A DNA stretch of 64,000 nt from Isochrysis galbana (Eukaryota; Haptophyta; Isochrysidales; Isochrysidaceae): the NCBI GenBank assembly GCA_018136815.1, contig CM030940.1, forward strand, positions 3,722,833 to 3,786,832. Reading direction: 5' to 3'. The notes below the pieces were generated by a model. The model saw nothing but the letters and a program-made list of their open reading frames with translations, was not told the origin of the DNA and searched no databases. This document shows, piece by piece, positions 1-10,218 of the stretch (position 1 is its first letter; every line of letters starts with the position of its first letter). The translations under genes and the position numbers were made by a program.

Positions 1-439
1 GCGCTAAGCCGATACTGGAGGGATTTCATGTACTTCTTCAAGTCGAAGTCACAGAACTCAAAGCACAGGTACAGCTTGTTATCATTTGGCATATAGAAGA
101 CGTCCTTCAGCCTGCGCAGCAGTCGTTCCGCAGGTCAGCTCAGCCAGAGGGGCAGAAGCGTCGCGCGCCGATTCCCCCTGAGAGCCATACGAGGTTCGGA
201 CGGCTCTGGGCAGGCGCGACGCACTGGACGACGTTCGGGTGCTGCAGCTCCTTGAGGAGCGACACCTCACGCAGAGTTGTGCCCGGCACGCCTTCGTCCT
301 CACACTCCAGCTTGATCTTCTTGAGCGCGGCGGTCTCGCCGGTATGCTCATGCGTCGCAACGTAGACTTCCCCAAAGGTGCCCTCGCCCAGCTTCTGGCC
401 ACGCTTCCACAGACGGAACGCCGCTGAGGCCTCGGTCAT
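1..439 (-). CDS. Cyclin-dependent kinase, N-terminal part (runs off the window)
   Basis: Ser/Thr protein kinase of the CDK family that should act with a cyclin in cell-cycle or transcription control. Exon 1 is 439-225 (ATG at 439) and encodes the glycine loop GEGTFGEVY, the lysine strand ALKKIKL and the cyclin-binding helix PGTTLRE. A CA|GTGCGT donor follows HPNVV. Exon 2 starts at 111 after a GCGCAG acceptor and continues off the left edge with [21 protein letters not shown] and KKYM. The splice restores a Gln codon and gives the usual CDK order HPNVVQLKDVF. The helix PGTTLRE is neither the PSTAIRE of CDK1/2 nor exactly the PPTT/ALRE of plant-type CDKB, so the subclass is open. The catalytic loop lies outside the window. 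Family assignment is strong; naming the paralogue is not possible here. Confidence 0.9.
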
Positions 440-1362
440 CGCGGGCGCAGGGGGCGGGTTGGCAGTGCAGGCGGGGGGCGGGGGGGAGAGGGGGGGGCGA
501 GGGGGGCGAAGGGGGGGAGGAGGAGGGGTTCAAACTGTCGTTGGCGCGCGCGGGAGCACAGGGGGGGGGGGGGGGCGGGGGGGGCGGGGGGGGGGGGGGG
601 GGGGGGCGGATGGGAGGCGCTGTTTTTGTTTTGTCCATGTTGCGACTCCCCGCCCACCCGAAAGCGCGCGCGAGTTACCAGAGGTCTTTTGCGGGGCTTT
701 AGGAAGGTTGAAAGAACGGGCTTGAAATAGTTCTGTGGAGGGCTCTTGCAACTGCTCCACAAAATGTAAAATCGCTTCTTGGTTCCAACAAGCTGTTGAG
801 AGAGAGCGCGCGCACTGTTGGGCCCCTCCCGCGAGATGCCCACGCGCCCCTCCACAGTGCAAGAGGTGGAGGATGCTCGCCTCGCCCTAGCCCTGCAGGT
901 GTGCATTGCGAGATGGCGAGGTGGAGACGGCGCAAGCAGAGGGGATTGGTGGACGGCTCGGGACTGCGGGCCACGGCGCGACCGCGTGCGATCGAGGCAG
1001 CGCTCCTCGTCTTTGCCGCAGAGCCGTTGGTGTGCGTCACGCGCTCGCGTATTGGGCCAGAGCGGTTGTCGCTCGCATAGATGGGGTAACAGCTTATCAG
1101 CTCTCAAGGTTATGGAGCTATCACTATTATCAGCACTAATATCAGCTCTCATATGAGAGTTGTGAGTTGTCCCAACCAACAACAACAACAACACTCCCCT
1201 GTCCCTGTGCGTGCGCACGCGTGTGTTGATTTACGCTTTCCGTAAAGTCGCGTTCCGTCAAAAGAGGGCCAGGTGATTGTTTTTTTTTCACCCAGAGGTG
1301 CATGTTTTCTTTTTCAACCAGTCTCCAGGGTATTGTTATTACAAAGATGAGTACAAAGCTAA
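440..1362. other. Intergenic, G-rich upstream of the CDK gene
   Basis: No gene is recognised. Bases about 478-607 are almost pure G on the plus strand and would form a C-rich leader or promoter for the CDK gene. At about 1242-1262 the sequence CGCGTTCCGTCAAAAGAGG resembles the end block of a dispersed repeat seen in fuller form at 12292 and 53583. Confidence 0.5.
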
Positions 1363-2048
1363 TCACGACATACAAGGACGCGGCGCGTGAGCATAGCAAC
1401 TCCCCCCCCCCTCCCCAAAACACACGGTAGCCCAAAGCACAAAGCTATGTATGAAGGATGAAGGCTGAGTTTTCATCCTTTTCGTCTTTTTCTCACACCC
1501 CTCCTCCTCGATCCTATTGTCGATGTCGTTCTTCTGGCAGGCGACGATGTCGCTTGGCTGATCTTGGGTGGCGAGGTCCGTGACGCGTGCGAGGACGGCC
1601 TTCTTGTTCTCCATGTAGAGTTTGCCAGCTGCTCGGTGCACTTGCACCATGGGATTCGTTTCAGCGTACGCGACCGCCGTGATGTATTCCATGCAGAGGT
1701 ACGCGACGGCGGCCTCGTCTCCAATGTACTTGGTCTTGGGGATCCTGTCGTACTCGTCGGAGTAGTCGCCGACGAGCATGAGCTTTGCTTTGCACCAACG
1801 GCCCATGTATGGCTCGATGAGTGCCCACATCGACGGGAAGCGTTCCTTGGCCAGATCCACGCGGAAGTCTCCACATCCACGGCCCATGCCCATGCCGGAG
1901 GCTGTGACGAGCAGCATCGCCAGGATGGCGACGCTCATGCTCTCCTCCATGTGTTCGCAGAACTTGAGGGCTGGGCCGCGGATCTCCTCGTAGGTGCGGT
2001 GACGCGGTGACCGAGTCGCCTGGCGAGGAAGACAAAGTACTGCCCCAT
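1363..2048 (-). CDS. Small conserved protist protein beginning MGQYF, with a frame break
   Basis: An ATG at 2048 opens MGQYFVFLARRLGH. The strongly coding-looking remainder lies in a different frame, from TYEEIRGPALKFCEHMEES at about 2000 to the stop at 1363. Its middle contains GRWCKAKLMLVGDYSDEYD and IGDEAAVAYL. From memory this pattern (MGQYY-type start, GRW, then VGDY) marks a family of uncharacterised protist proteins of about 200-250 residues; the span here would give about 228. The two frames meet near 2000 within about 27 bases, too short for an ordinary intron, so this is a frameshift, a sequencing error or a mis-set start. No function is known to me. The tail after KKTKRMK looks non-conserved, so the true stop could be upstream. 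Confidence 0.45.
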
Positions 2049-2640
2049 GGCGAAGGAGCGAGGGAGAGGCTTGTGGAGGAGGAAGAGGAGAGTGGGGGGG
2101 GGGGGTGGAAGACGTCTGGGAGGAGGACTCTGGAGTTTCCAGATGCGTGTGCTTCGGCCCCAGCTGCCCGTGCCGGAGACGCATCTGAAGCTGGTGGTCG
2201 GCTTCGGGTACCACTGTCGGTGGAGAGGGATGCCGGAGGGCGTGCGGTTCCTGCCCCACGGGAGGCGCGAGGCGCGAGGACGGGGGGTACGGGCTGACGC
2301 TGGACGTGCACCTGCAGGAGAGGACGTCGGACAAAGATAGAGCGTAGCAGCCTAGCAGCCAAGCAGCCGACCGACGGAGGCTACTAAGAATGTATGTATG
2401 AAGTATCGATCGATGTTGATGAAGGGGAGGGAGGCGACGATTCTAACAACAGTAAATGGAGTCATATAGTAGCAGATCAGCCCCTTTTAGATTAGTCTAG
2501 CAGCCGACAACTAATATCAGTGATTTGGCAGTTTGGAGCTATTACTCTTACTGAGAGCTCATAACAGTACTCTTACCTACCCCATCTATTCGCTCGCTCG
2601 GCTGGCGCGAGGCGCGAGAGTCAGCGGCCGCGGGCGGCAG
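2049..2640. other. Intergenic
   Basis: The first 300 bases are open in several frames because of GC content, but none shows a recognisable protein. From 2340 to 2600 the sequence is richer in A and T, with short TATCAG/CTGATA stretches like those at 1095-1150 and 35505-35930. Nothing else seen. Confidence 0.4.
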
Positions 2641-2653
2641 CGACGAGGTACTG

Positions 2654-2815
2654 ATGCGCGACATTTACGCGCGCTTCGGTATCCGGCTGGCTGATTTGTC
2701 GCGATTCATCGAAGCACTACAGCTCCCGGCTGGCTTTCGGCTTCGCGGAGGGCATGTCTTCAGCGGAGAAGAGGCCGCCCTCATAACCCTGCGGCGCACG
2801 GCGCTTCAGGACCGC
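2654..2815 (+). pseudogene. PIF/Harbinger transposase N-terminal fragment
   Basis: The translation contains FIEALQLPAGFRLRGGHVFSG followed by EEAALITLRRTALQDR. This follows the pattern of the N-terminal helical region of PIF/Harbinger transposases (LAEALxLPxxFR, SGxEgLxILLRRLaYPxR). After ALQDRR the similarity stops and no DDE catalytic domain follows, so this is a truncated remnant. Assignment rests on recalled family pattern only. Confidence 0.5.
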
Positions 2816-3426
2816 AGGTGTGCGCATCAGGTCACTTGTTTACGCACACTCTCTCGTCCCTCTCCTCTCTCCTCATCCCAATCCCAACCTCGCCGCCGTA
2901 CACTTCTGTGCAAGGAGTGCAACGACATTGTCTTGGGAGTGCGGGCGAAGCGAGGCGGCCACATCTCGGAGGCGCACACGACCGTAGTGACCCACATTCA
3001 CAATAAGACAATAAGTTCCCCCACCTGGTGGACTCGCGGAGTTTTTCATCGTTTGCCCCCTTGTTTCCACTTTTTGCTTTTTGCCTCTGCGTTTCTTTAT
3101 TCGGTGGGGGTGTGGGGGTCCCAGTGCCGAGTGCCGAACTTGGCGGTGGGGCTTGTTGATGGCAAGATGTGGGAGACCGCACGGCGCACGGCCTGTGCGT
3201 GGTCAACAATCAACAATTCTATTGTTCAGGCCACAAGAGGTGTCATGGGGTGAAGATTCTCAGGGTCTAGTCTTCCCTAATGGCATACGGCCTTGGCCTT
3301 TTGGCCCTGTGCACGGCTCACGACATAACTCCTTTTTGTGCCGGCAGTCGTCAACTATCCATGAAACTGATAGGGTCATGGGGGCCGCGCTCCCGGGCTC
3401 CCCCCTTCCTCTCCACCGCAGACTGC

Positions 3427-4335
3427 AGACACCCCCTGGGTGGGCCTGCACACTCATCCTCAGCCCTTGCCTGCTGGCAGGGGCTGAGCTGACATCAATC
3501 TTGCCCAGACTCAGACTCTCGCCTAGCGCGCGTCGCGCGCCTCACGCATTCGCCTGAACGTGACCCCATCGTACTGACCCCCCCCCTTCACCACTGAGAC
3601 ACAGACACACAGACCCTTCGAGCCGCCAGGTGGGCACCTAGGGCCAGCGAGGCCAGCGAGGGAGAGGCAAGGGAAGCCAAGAGGCCAGGGGCCCAGCCCC
3701 AGCCTCCACTGCCCCCTGAGCTGGCCCAGCTGCCCCTCTGGGGGGGGCCGAGGGCCGAGGGTCCCCTCGTCCTCGTCCCCTCGTCCCCTCAGAGGGGGGC
3801 CATGGCGCGCGCAGGCATCGGACGCCTGTAAGCCCGTAAGAGAACGAAGAGGGAAGAGCGAAGAGAACGACAAGAAAAGAACGACAAAAAAACCGACACG
3901 ATCTGATCCGGGGAGAGGTAATACTTACGCCTGCTTACGATATGTTTGCTGGTCGACACCCGATGCGACTGGCGGGAACCGCGAAAGCGCGGCGCCAGAC
4001 GACGAGACGAAAAACGAAAAACGACTCAAGAGGCGGGGGCCACAAAACAAAAAGACAAAATAAAAGGTAAGTGACGCGCGCGTTTACGTTTGACGTTTGT
4101 CCGCAGAGATAGAGCTGACAGGCCTGCCCCAGCGCCCCAGCCCGCCCCCCACCCGCCTGGCTCATCGTAGTGCACGCGGGCCCATCGCCCATCCCCCGTA
4201 GGGTAGGGAGGGTAGCGGGAGCGGGGATGGGGGATGAGAGTGTGGGGTATGTAGGCGATGGCGAGTGAGATACCGGAGGGGTGTGAGTCAGTAGTAGCAT
4301 AGCGGGCACCTTCAAGAATATTTTTTTGTGCCGGC
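3427..4335. repeat. Composite dispersed repeat, uninterrupted copy
   Basis: This stretch of about 0.9 kb matches, in the same order and orientation, 33007-33297 joined to 35355-36190. Shared landmarks are ACACCCCCTGGGTGGGCCTG at the start, GCCAGCGAGGGAGAGGCA, CCATGGCGCGCGC, AAAAGAACGACAAAAAAA, and TTGAAGGTG-CCGCTATGCT (minus strand) near the end. The copy at 33-36 kb is split by a 2-kb transposon at CCTCTGG; here the same site (3735-3741) is intact. No convincing protein is encoded. Confidence 0.75.
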
Positions 4336-4563
4336 AGTCGGGGTTGTTGCAGATCATGCGTCGATGCTGCGGTGCTGGGCAAACGTACTGCTTGTTCGGC
4401 GACTCGGCGAATCCACAATCGGCCTACCTTTACAGGATCTACCGACCCACGCGACCTTGCCAAGCTTTCGCCTCTTTCCCGCTGATACTAGAAGTACAAT
4501 AGGACCTGTTTCTAATCGGAGAGAAGGGGGAGGGGAGGGGGGCGGCGGCGCGAGCGGGAAGCG

Positions 4564-6888
4564 ATGGCTGCGGAACGCGGGGGGGAGGTGGCGGAGCACA
4601 GCGGTGGCGAGAGCGGCGCCTCAAGATACACGAGTCGCGAAGGGAAAGGCGTCGGATCTAAGTGCACGCACAAGCCTGCCGCGGACGAAGACGCCGCCGC
4701 GAGGAGCCTGCTGCGCTCACTGCGCAGTGAGGAGTGGCGCGAGAGAGCGCTGCACAGCAGCCTTTGCGAGCGCACGCTGGCTGTCGCTCGGCGAACATCG
4801 GTGTGTGCGGATGGCCCCTTCCGGCAAGGTGCGAGCTGGTCCGGTACCATCGGCAACGAAAAGTTGATCCTGCTCATCGCACACTACCAAGGAGAGCGCG
4901 TCGAGGCAGTCGCTGTGTATCCCGGCAGCAGAGCAATGCGGATGGAAGGCGTGGTCGTCGAGCACCCTGCCTTCGCAGCCAGTGGCGCAAATGCGTCGCA
5001 AGGAGAGCACCTCCCTAGGTGGCGCCTCTTTCTCTCCGAGGAGGAGACGCTGATGGGACAGGACAAGAAGCACTCCCGTTTTGAGCTAGCATTGAGGGAA
5101 GGGGAGAGATTGGAGGGCTGTTCCATCCAGCAGACGTCAGAAGCGGCTTTTGAGGATCAGAACATAACCTTGGTGCGCACGCGTTCGTGATCTCACCAGC
5201 GTCGCAACCTACGCAACTGTGACTAAAGCTTTCTTCATTTCCTGCTGCCCGCACAGACTGAAGAGATTCGACTTGTATTTGCGGGGCTTTCACCGAACAC
5301 ACAAGGTGCGGTAGTTGCAGTAGATGCTGCGGAGGGGTGTCCACCTCCGACGGCCAGTTCGAGTAGATGTTCGCCCGCGGCTACTCACGACGGCAGTGTC
5401 GAGCAATCGAGCTCCATATCAGATTTTGAAGCTCTACCGCCCATGGAGGTGTCGACGGGATTCAAGCAACACAACATCGGCCAAAGTGGCATGGGCCCTC
5501 CTCCAATGCGGAAGCCTAGCACCGAATTCACTTTTGAGAATGCGGGGCAACGGGGTCTTGCGACGCCAACGTGTGCTCATCGCCTCGCCAGCCTGGCCCA
5601 ATCGCTCGCGACCCCTGCGCTGGAGCGTCCAGAGGCTGGCCGCCTCTGCAACTTCGAAGAACTCGTTGCACTAGGCTTTCCCGCAGACCTTGTCGCCCAA
5701 GCACTCGAGATGTGCGAAGGCCATCCTGAGAAGGTGCTCGACGTGCTGTTGAAGACGCCTAAGCACAGCAGCCGGCTCCTAGCAACGCAGGAGGCGAAGC
5801 TCACGATGCATAGTGCTCAGCCATGTGACACGCTGCCGCCGACATGTCCAATGACAGTTGCCGCCTCTACTATTAGTACAAAGACAGAGCCGGCGACCGG
5901 TCCGGGCTCAACTTCCACCTCCCCACATTCAAACTGCACCGCCCTTTCTGCTGAACGTGTGGTTCGGCGAGAGTGGTACGTTTCCACTACAGCCTGCTCG
6001 CCTGCTGGTGGCCAAGACGCCCCTCTACCTTTGCCAGGACCCATACCTCGCATCGGACACATCAAATGCCCTGATTGCGAGCAGCAGATTATGGCCAAGT
6101 TTCTCGCTGAGCACCGCGAATATGCGTGCAAGCGGCGCTTGGCCGACTGCGATGTGCATCAGACTGATTTCGGTGGTGTTGAGACGTGCGTGGCTCCCGA
6201 TTCGATGACTGCAAGAGGTGCTGCCGCGGCAAGACTCTCGGCCGTGCCAGATAGCCAGCAACATCAACTTGCTTCGTTGTTGTCTAGCTGCGAGGGTGCG
6301 GAGCCTTTGGCTAACCCAAGAGCGCTGTGCGACGGTGCGCTGGGAAGAGGCGCAGGACGCGAAGGATGGCATCCCACAGCATTAGAATGGAGAGTCGTCG
6401 ACACGCCACTGAAGTCCGACGAGAGCGACTGTGCAACCCTGAACGACGGGAGGGAATCACCGTACTGCGCAATGAGTGCTACCAATCTTGGTGGACACAG
6501 CTCCTCGCTCTCCGCAGGCACGTCTAGAAGTGACGATGTTCCGGATTCCAGTGGGCGCAGGCCACAGAGTCCACTGGAAGTCGAGCAGCCCACACTTATT
6601 GAGCACCCATACTCTCACTTGGGTAGTGGCGCGCCATCGTTGCCTTTTGCTATACCCTCGACTGAGGTTCGCACACCTTTCCACATCCACAACTCCCAAG
6701 GGTACAAGAGAGGCCAATGGCGCTGTGACAAATCGAGCAGCCCTCGGAAAAGCCCACGGTTGGCGACAGCATCACGAACAAGTTTCTGCGTGCCTGAGAC
6801 TCCTTGTGCAAGCCAGATCAGTGACGAGCCCAATGAAAAGGAGAACGGGCGAGGAGAACTTTCCCCTATAGTGCACTCGGATGATTAG
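4564..6888 (+). CDS. UBA-domain and C2HC zinc-finger protein
   Basis: Two exons, 4564-5172 and 5257-6888, separated by an 84-base intron (ACCTTG|GTGCGC, GCACAG|ACTGAA) in phase 0; together 746 residues. Exon 2 is open far upstream of its first ATG (5443), which supports joining it to the ORF before it. Residues about 336-378 (FEELVALGFPADLVAQAL, then CEGHPEKVLDVLL) match a ubiquitin-associated (UBA) domain. At about residue 474 CPDC followed by eleven residues, His, four residues and Cys matches a C2HC zinc finger. The N-terminal third (LILLIAHYQGERVEAVAVYPG) is not recognised. The C-terminal third is Ser/Pro-rich and probably disordered. A role in ubiquitin binding or protein turnover is inferred from the UBA domain only. 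Confidence 0.7.
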
Positions 6889-7416
6889 GATGGCCCAAGA
6901 CCATGGCATGACGACGGCATATTTACTCGGTGTGCTAGATTTGCTCATCAGGGTGGAGAGGCGTGTGCGGTGACGTGCAACTGAGGACCGTACACCTCCA
7001 ACGCGTATTGGTCATGCGCAGGTTAGCGCAGGTGGGTGCACCTAAGGCAGCCCGATCGCTCACTCTTTATAACTACTACTACTACTACTACCTCCATTCC
7101 AAAACTGAGATGTGAGAAAGCCTTTGGGAAGCGAGGGCGGCGCCCAGAGAAGGGGAGGCACTCCACAGAAGGCTGGGCTGAGGGGAGGGTTCATGATGGC
7201 TTAAAGAGATACTTTAGCTGAGGGTGTCAACAAAAATTTGAACTTTAAACCTGCTAACAACGACGTGTGTCGCAAAATCGGGCAATCTATTCACTAGTCG
7301 GAGACGACGTCACGGCGATGCGGAAGGGCGTAATCATTCTCACCCTCCGCTCCCACAAAGGGCGTGAGCCACCAATATCGGTAGCACACCTCGCCTTCTT
7401 CTCGTTAGAGGACACA
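6889..7416. other. Intergenic downstream of the UBA protein
   Basis: No gene recognised. A short ACT trinucleotide run lies at about 7070-7092. AT-rich sequence at 7205-7260 precedes the repeat that begins at 7417. Confidence 0.4.
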
Positions 7417-7690
7417 CAACTAGCACTTCATTGTTGGTTGCGATGGCGCGATGGAGCGCGCCGGCGCGACTCTCCCCTCCCTCCTCAGGCCCCCCCACCG
7501 AGGGCGGCCCCCAGGCCCCATGGACCAGTCGCTAACGAAGCGACCGCGTCCACCCTTTGAGGCCGAGCAGATGCGTGCGACTCCGGTCGCGCCACACGGC
7601 CCGTGGCCCCGGCCACACGCACGCACAGCAGCCATGCTGCATGCTGCCCCCCCCCCCTGGCCCATGGGGGCGACAGCTGACTGCAGACCC
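7417..7690 (+). repeat. Hairpin-headed repeat, ORF-start copy
   Basis: Begins with a degenerate head hairpin CAACTAGCAC...TTGGTTG and an ATG at 7451 giving MERAGATLPS and later KRPRPPFEAEQ, ATPVAPHGPWPRP. The same short peptide start recurs at 14326(+), 23829(-), 36660(-) and 56916(-). The frame closes near 7690 without a longer protein, so this is a truncated or non-autonomous copy. Confidence 0.6.
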
Positions 7691-7752
7691 TAGACCCTAG
7701 ACAGACAGACAACGGCAGGCCGACAGAGCCACACTAAATTAAACCTTTTGCC

Positions 7753-7784
7753 TTTTAACATTCTCACCGCACACGCGGCCGTGG
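7753..7784 (-). repeat. Conserved element tail, copy 1
   Basis: Reverse complement reads CCACGGCCGCGTGTGCGGTG, then AGAATGTTAAAA. It is one of eight copies of a tail motif (others near 10021, 11571, 14604, 19197, 21933, 24904, 53824). Confidence 0.65.
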
Positions 7785-7978
7785 ACCCACAACTTTCTTT
7801 CACGCAGCAAACTTTCTAAACCCCCACTCCCCCGGCGCACTATTTCGGGTCGCCGAGAGACCGAGAGAGCGTGCCACAACGCCACAACTCACTTTTCCCA
7901 CCGATCCCCTTGCTCGCCAGTAGGTTTGAGTGGCTGCATGCTTTGTAGCACTCACGTGTCAGAGCAAGCAGGCTCATC

Positions 7979-8932
7979 TCACTCTTGGAGATTGCCTGCG
8001 AGGGCGCGCCGGCAGCTAGCGCGGAACGCGGTTCTTGTGGGGAGCTCATGGAGCTTTCCTCGGGGGTGACTACGGGCATGGTGATCGACGCACGACGCAC
8101 GACGCACGCACGGAGCACGGAGGGCGCGGAAGTGCGAAAGGAGGCTTGTGGGAGGTGGTGGCAGGCGACTGGGGGTCGTGAAGGAGATGATGATCTTCTG
8201 GTCTATGGGAAACTCCGCTTCCTCCTCGGGCATGGGCTCGAGGTCTTCGTCGAGGAGGGCCACCTGTGTGGCCAGGGTGAGGGGTGGGGTTAGTCCCATG
8301 TGTGGTCTAGTCTCATCAGGGTCCATGAGGTTTGTTGAATCCGTGTCGGTGTCGCCCTCTTTCGAGGGTTTTGTGTGTTGGGTGTTTTGTGTTGGCTCTT
8401 GTTTGTGTTGGTGTTTGTTGTGTTGGGCCTCTTTGGCCAATGTTGTGCCCGTCGTTCGCGCGTCCGAGGCGCGTCTGTCCACCCGCCCGTCGGCTTTGTT
8501 GAAGAGCCTTCCCTTCGTTCCGTCTCCCGTGCTGCTCCTGACCCCCATCCTGGGGGTCTACAGCTGTTCCATGTTCAGCCCCATGTTTTGGTACGTCATT
8601 CCCCCCTTGGGGTTTTGCGTGTGTTGGTGCCGGGTCGGCACCTCGCGCCGGAGCGCGAGGGCGGTACCGCGGCTGTGTAGGGTCCAGGCCCGGAGGCCTT
8701 CCCTGATGGAGCGTCCCACTGGGGTGGTCTCGGCATCAGGAACGCGAACAGGCTCCGCCTCCTCCGCCGCGCCCTTGGAGCAGGAGGAGGAACGAGTCGT
8801 GCGAGCAGCGCTTGCGCTCGGCGTCCAGTCGACAGGTGGCCGTGGCGAGTGGCGAGTCGAACGAAGCCAGCGAGCAGGAGCACGAGAGGAGAGGACGGAG
8901 GACCGTGCGGATGCGCGCCGAGTCGCCACCAT
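7979..8932 (-). pseudogene. ORF1/gag-like element protein interrupted by one in-frame TAG
   Basis: An ORF from an ATG at 8932 reads 124 codons to a TAG at 8558-8560 and continues in the same frame for about 190 more codons to a stop at 7979. The second half holds a Gln/Asn/Thr-rich stretch followed by an acidic segment (VALLDEDLEPMPEEEAEF, PIDQKIIISF). Order and total length resemble the intact 342-codon ORF at 22804-23829, although the sequences differ. I read it as a decayed ORF1-like protein of a retroelement. No reverse transcriptase is seen nearby. Read-through of the TAG cannot be excluded. Confidence 0.4.
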
Positions 8933-9095
8933 CGTGAGGAAGACGAGGGCGAGGAGAGAGCTGGAGGGTGAGCGAGGAGGGAGGAGGGAGGCAGGCAGTA
9001 GGAGCCTTCTCTCTCTGGTAGGTCGGTGAGAGGCGAGGGGGTGGGGGAGGGGGGCGGGGGGGGGGGGGGGGAGAGAGGCGAGTGCTAAAAGACAG

Positions 9096-9762
9096 ACCAG
9101 TTGTTTACGTTAATGTTCTCATCCATATACTGTAATAATCCCCCGGTCCCAGGGGGTGCCCCCAGGGTTCCCATCCGCCCTCCGCGCCAAGAGTTCCCCC
9201 GCGGAAAGAGTGAACGCACGGCGTGCACCTTCCTGGAAGATACTATGCGCACGCACGGCGCCCCCGCGGGGGGGCCGATGCACATCGCGCCGTGCCCATG
9301 CACGGCGTGCACAATGTGATTGCAAGTCATCACACGCACTGCGTAAAGAAACACCTCTTATATTGCACGTTTATTTTCGTAGTTGTGCGCCTTAGGCGGC
9401 ACGCAGAGGGAAAAAGTCGCCATGCGCACGCACGGCGTCTCCGCGGGGGGACCGATGCACATCGCCCCGTGCCCAATGCACGGCGTGCACAATGTGATTG
9501 CAAGTCATCACCAGGTGCTCAGTGGATACTATTCATTAAACTGCATGTTTATGTAGTTGTCGGCCTTAGAGGAAACGCAGAGGAAAAGCGTTTGCATGCG
9601 CACGCACGGCGTCCCCGCGGGGGGAACATGCACCGCGGGGAAAAGCAGAGAAAAAAGTTGTTATCCCCACGCACGGCTAGCCCTTATTTTATTTGCAAAT
9701 ACTATGGACATTTGATCGCTCAATTCGACTGATGCCCCACAATTGACGGAACGACACCTGGG
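9096..9762 (+). repeat. Left inverted arm with about 175-base tandem units
   Basis: Starts near CAGTTGTTTACGTTAATG and contains three units headed by ACGCACGGCG at 9251, 9428 and 9602 (spacing 177 and 174). It ends in the block GACATTTGATCGCTCAATTC ... TTGACGGAACGACACCTG (9704-9762). The same elements occur in reverse order and orientation at 12292-13125. Confidence 0.75.
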
Positions 9763-9784
9763 CGGCGGCGCGCGCTCCATGACC

Positions 9785-10046
9785 CTATCGTTTTAACGAT
9801 AGTTGTCGCGAACCTGTTCCAAAAGCTGGGCGTAGAGCTTGTGGAGGAGAAGCCGCCCTGGTATGTGAATAACGTTGTATATGACTATGTACATTTGATG
9901 GCTCCATTCGATTGATGGCTCCCATAATTGACGGAACGACACCTGGCCACGCGCCCGGAGAAAGAAGGCCCGGGGTAGTGGGAGTGTAGAAAGTTTGCTG
10001 CGTGAAAGTAGTGGGTTCATAGCGGCGTGTGCGGTATTAATATCAT
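9785..10046. repeat. Repeat remnants: head hairpin, end block, tail
   Basis: 9785-9802 is a perfect palindrome CTATCGTT-TT-AACGATAG, followed by TTG; on the minus strand it reads CAACTATCGTT..., then GTCATGGAGCGCGC, as in the hairpin-headed family. 9889-9950 is a second copy of the end block with TTGACGGAACGACACCTG. 10021-10046 is a tail copy in plus orientation (CGGCGTGTGCGGTATTAATA). Confidence 0.55.
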
Positions 10047-10218
10047 ACATTATACAGTTTTCCCTTTTAGATACATTTTTATGCATTTTGACTTCTGTCG
10101 CCCTGATTTCGACAGGCCTCCCACAACAGTGTTTGGCGCCTTGCCGTTAGCCAACCTAAGCCCTATCCCTATGAGTTTTGTGTACCACAATCCAGCCACC
10201 GACGATTGCTCGCTCCGC

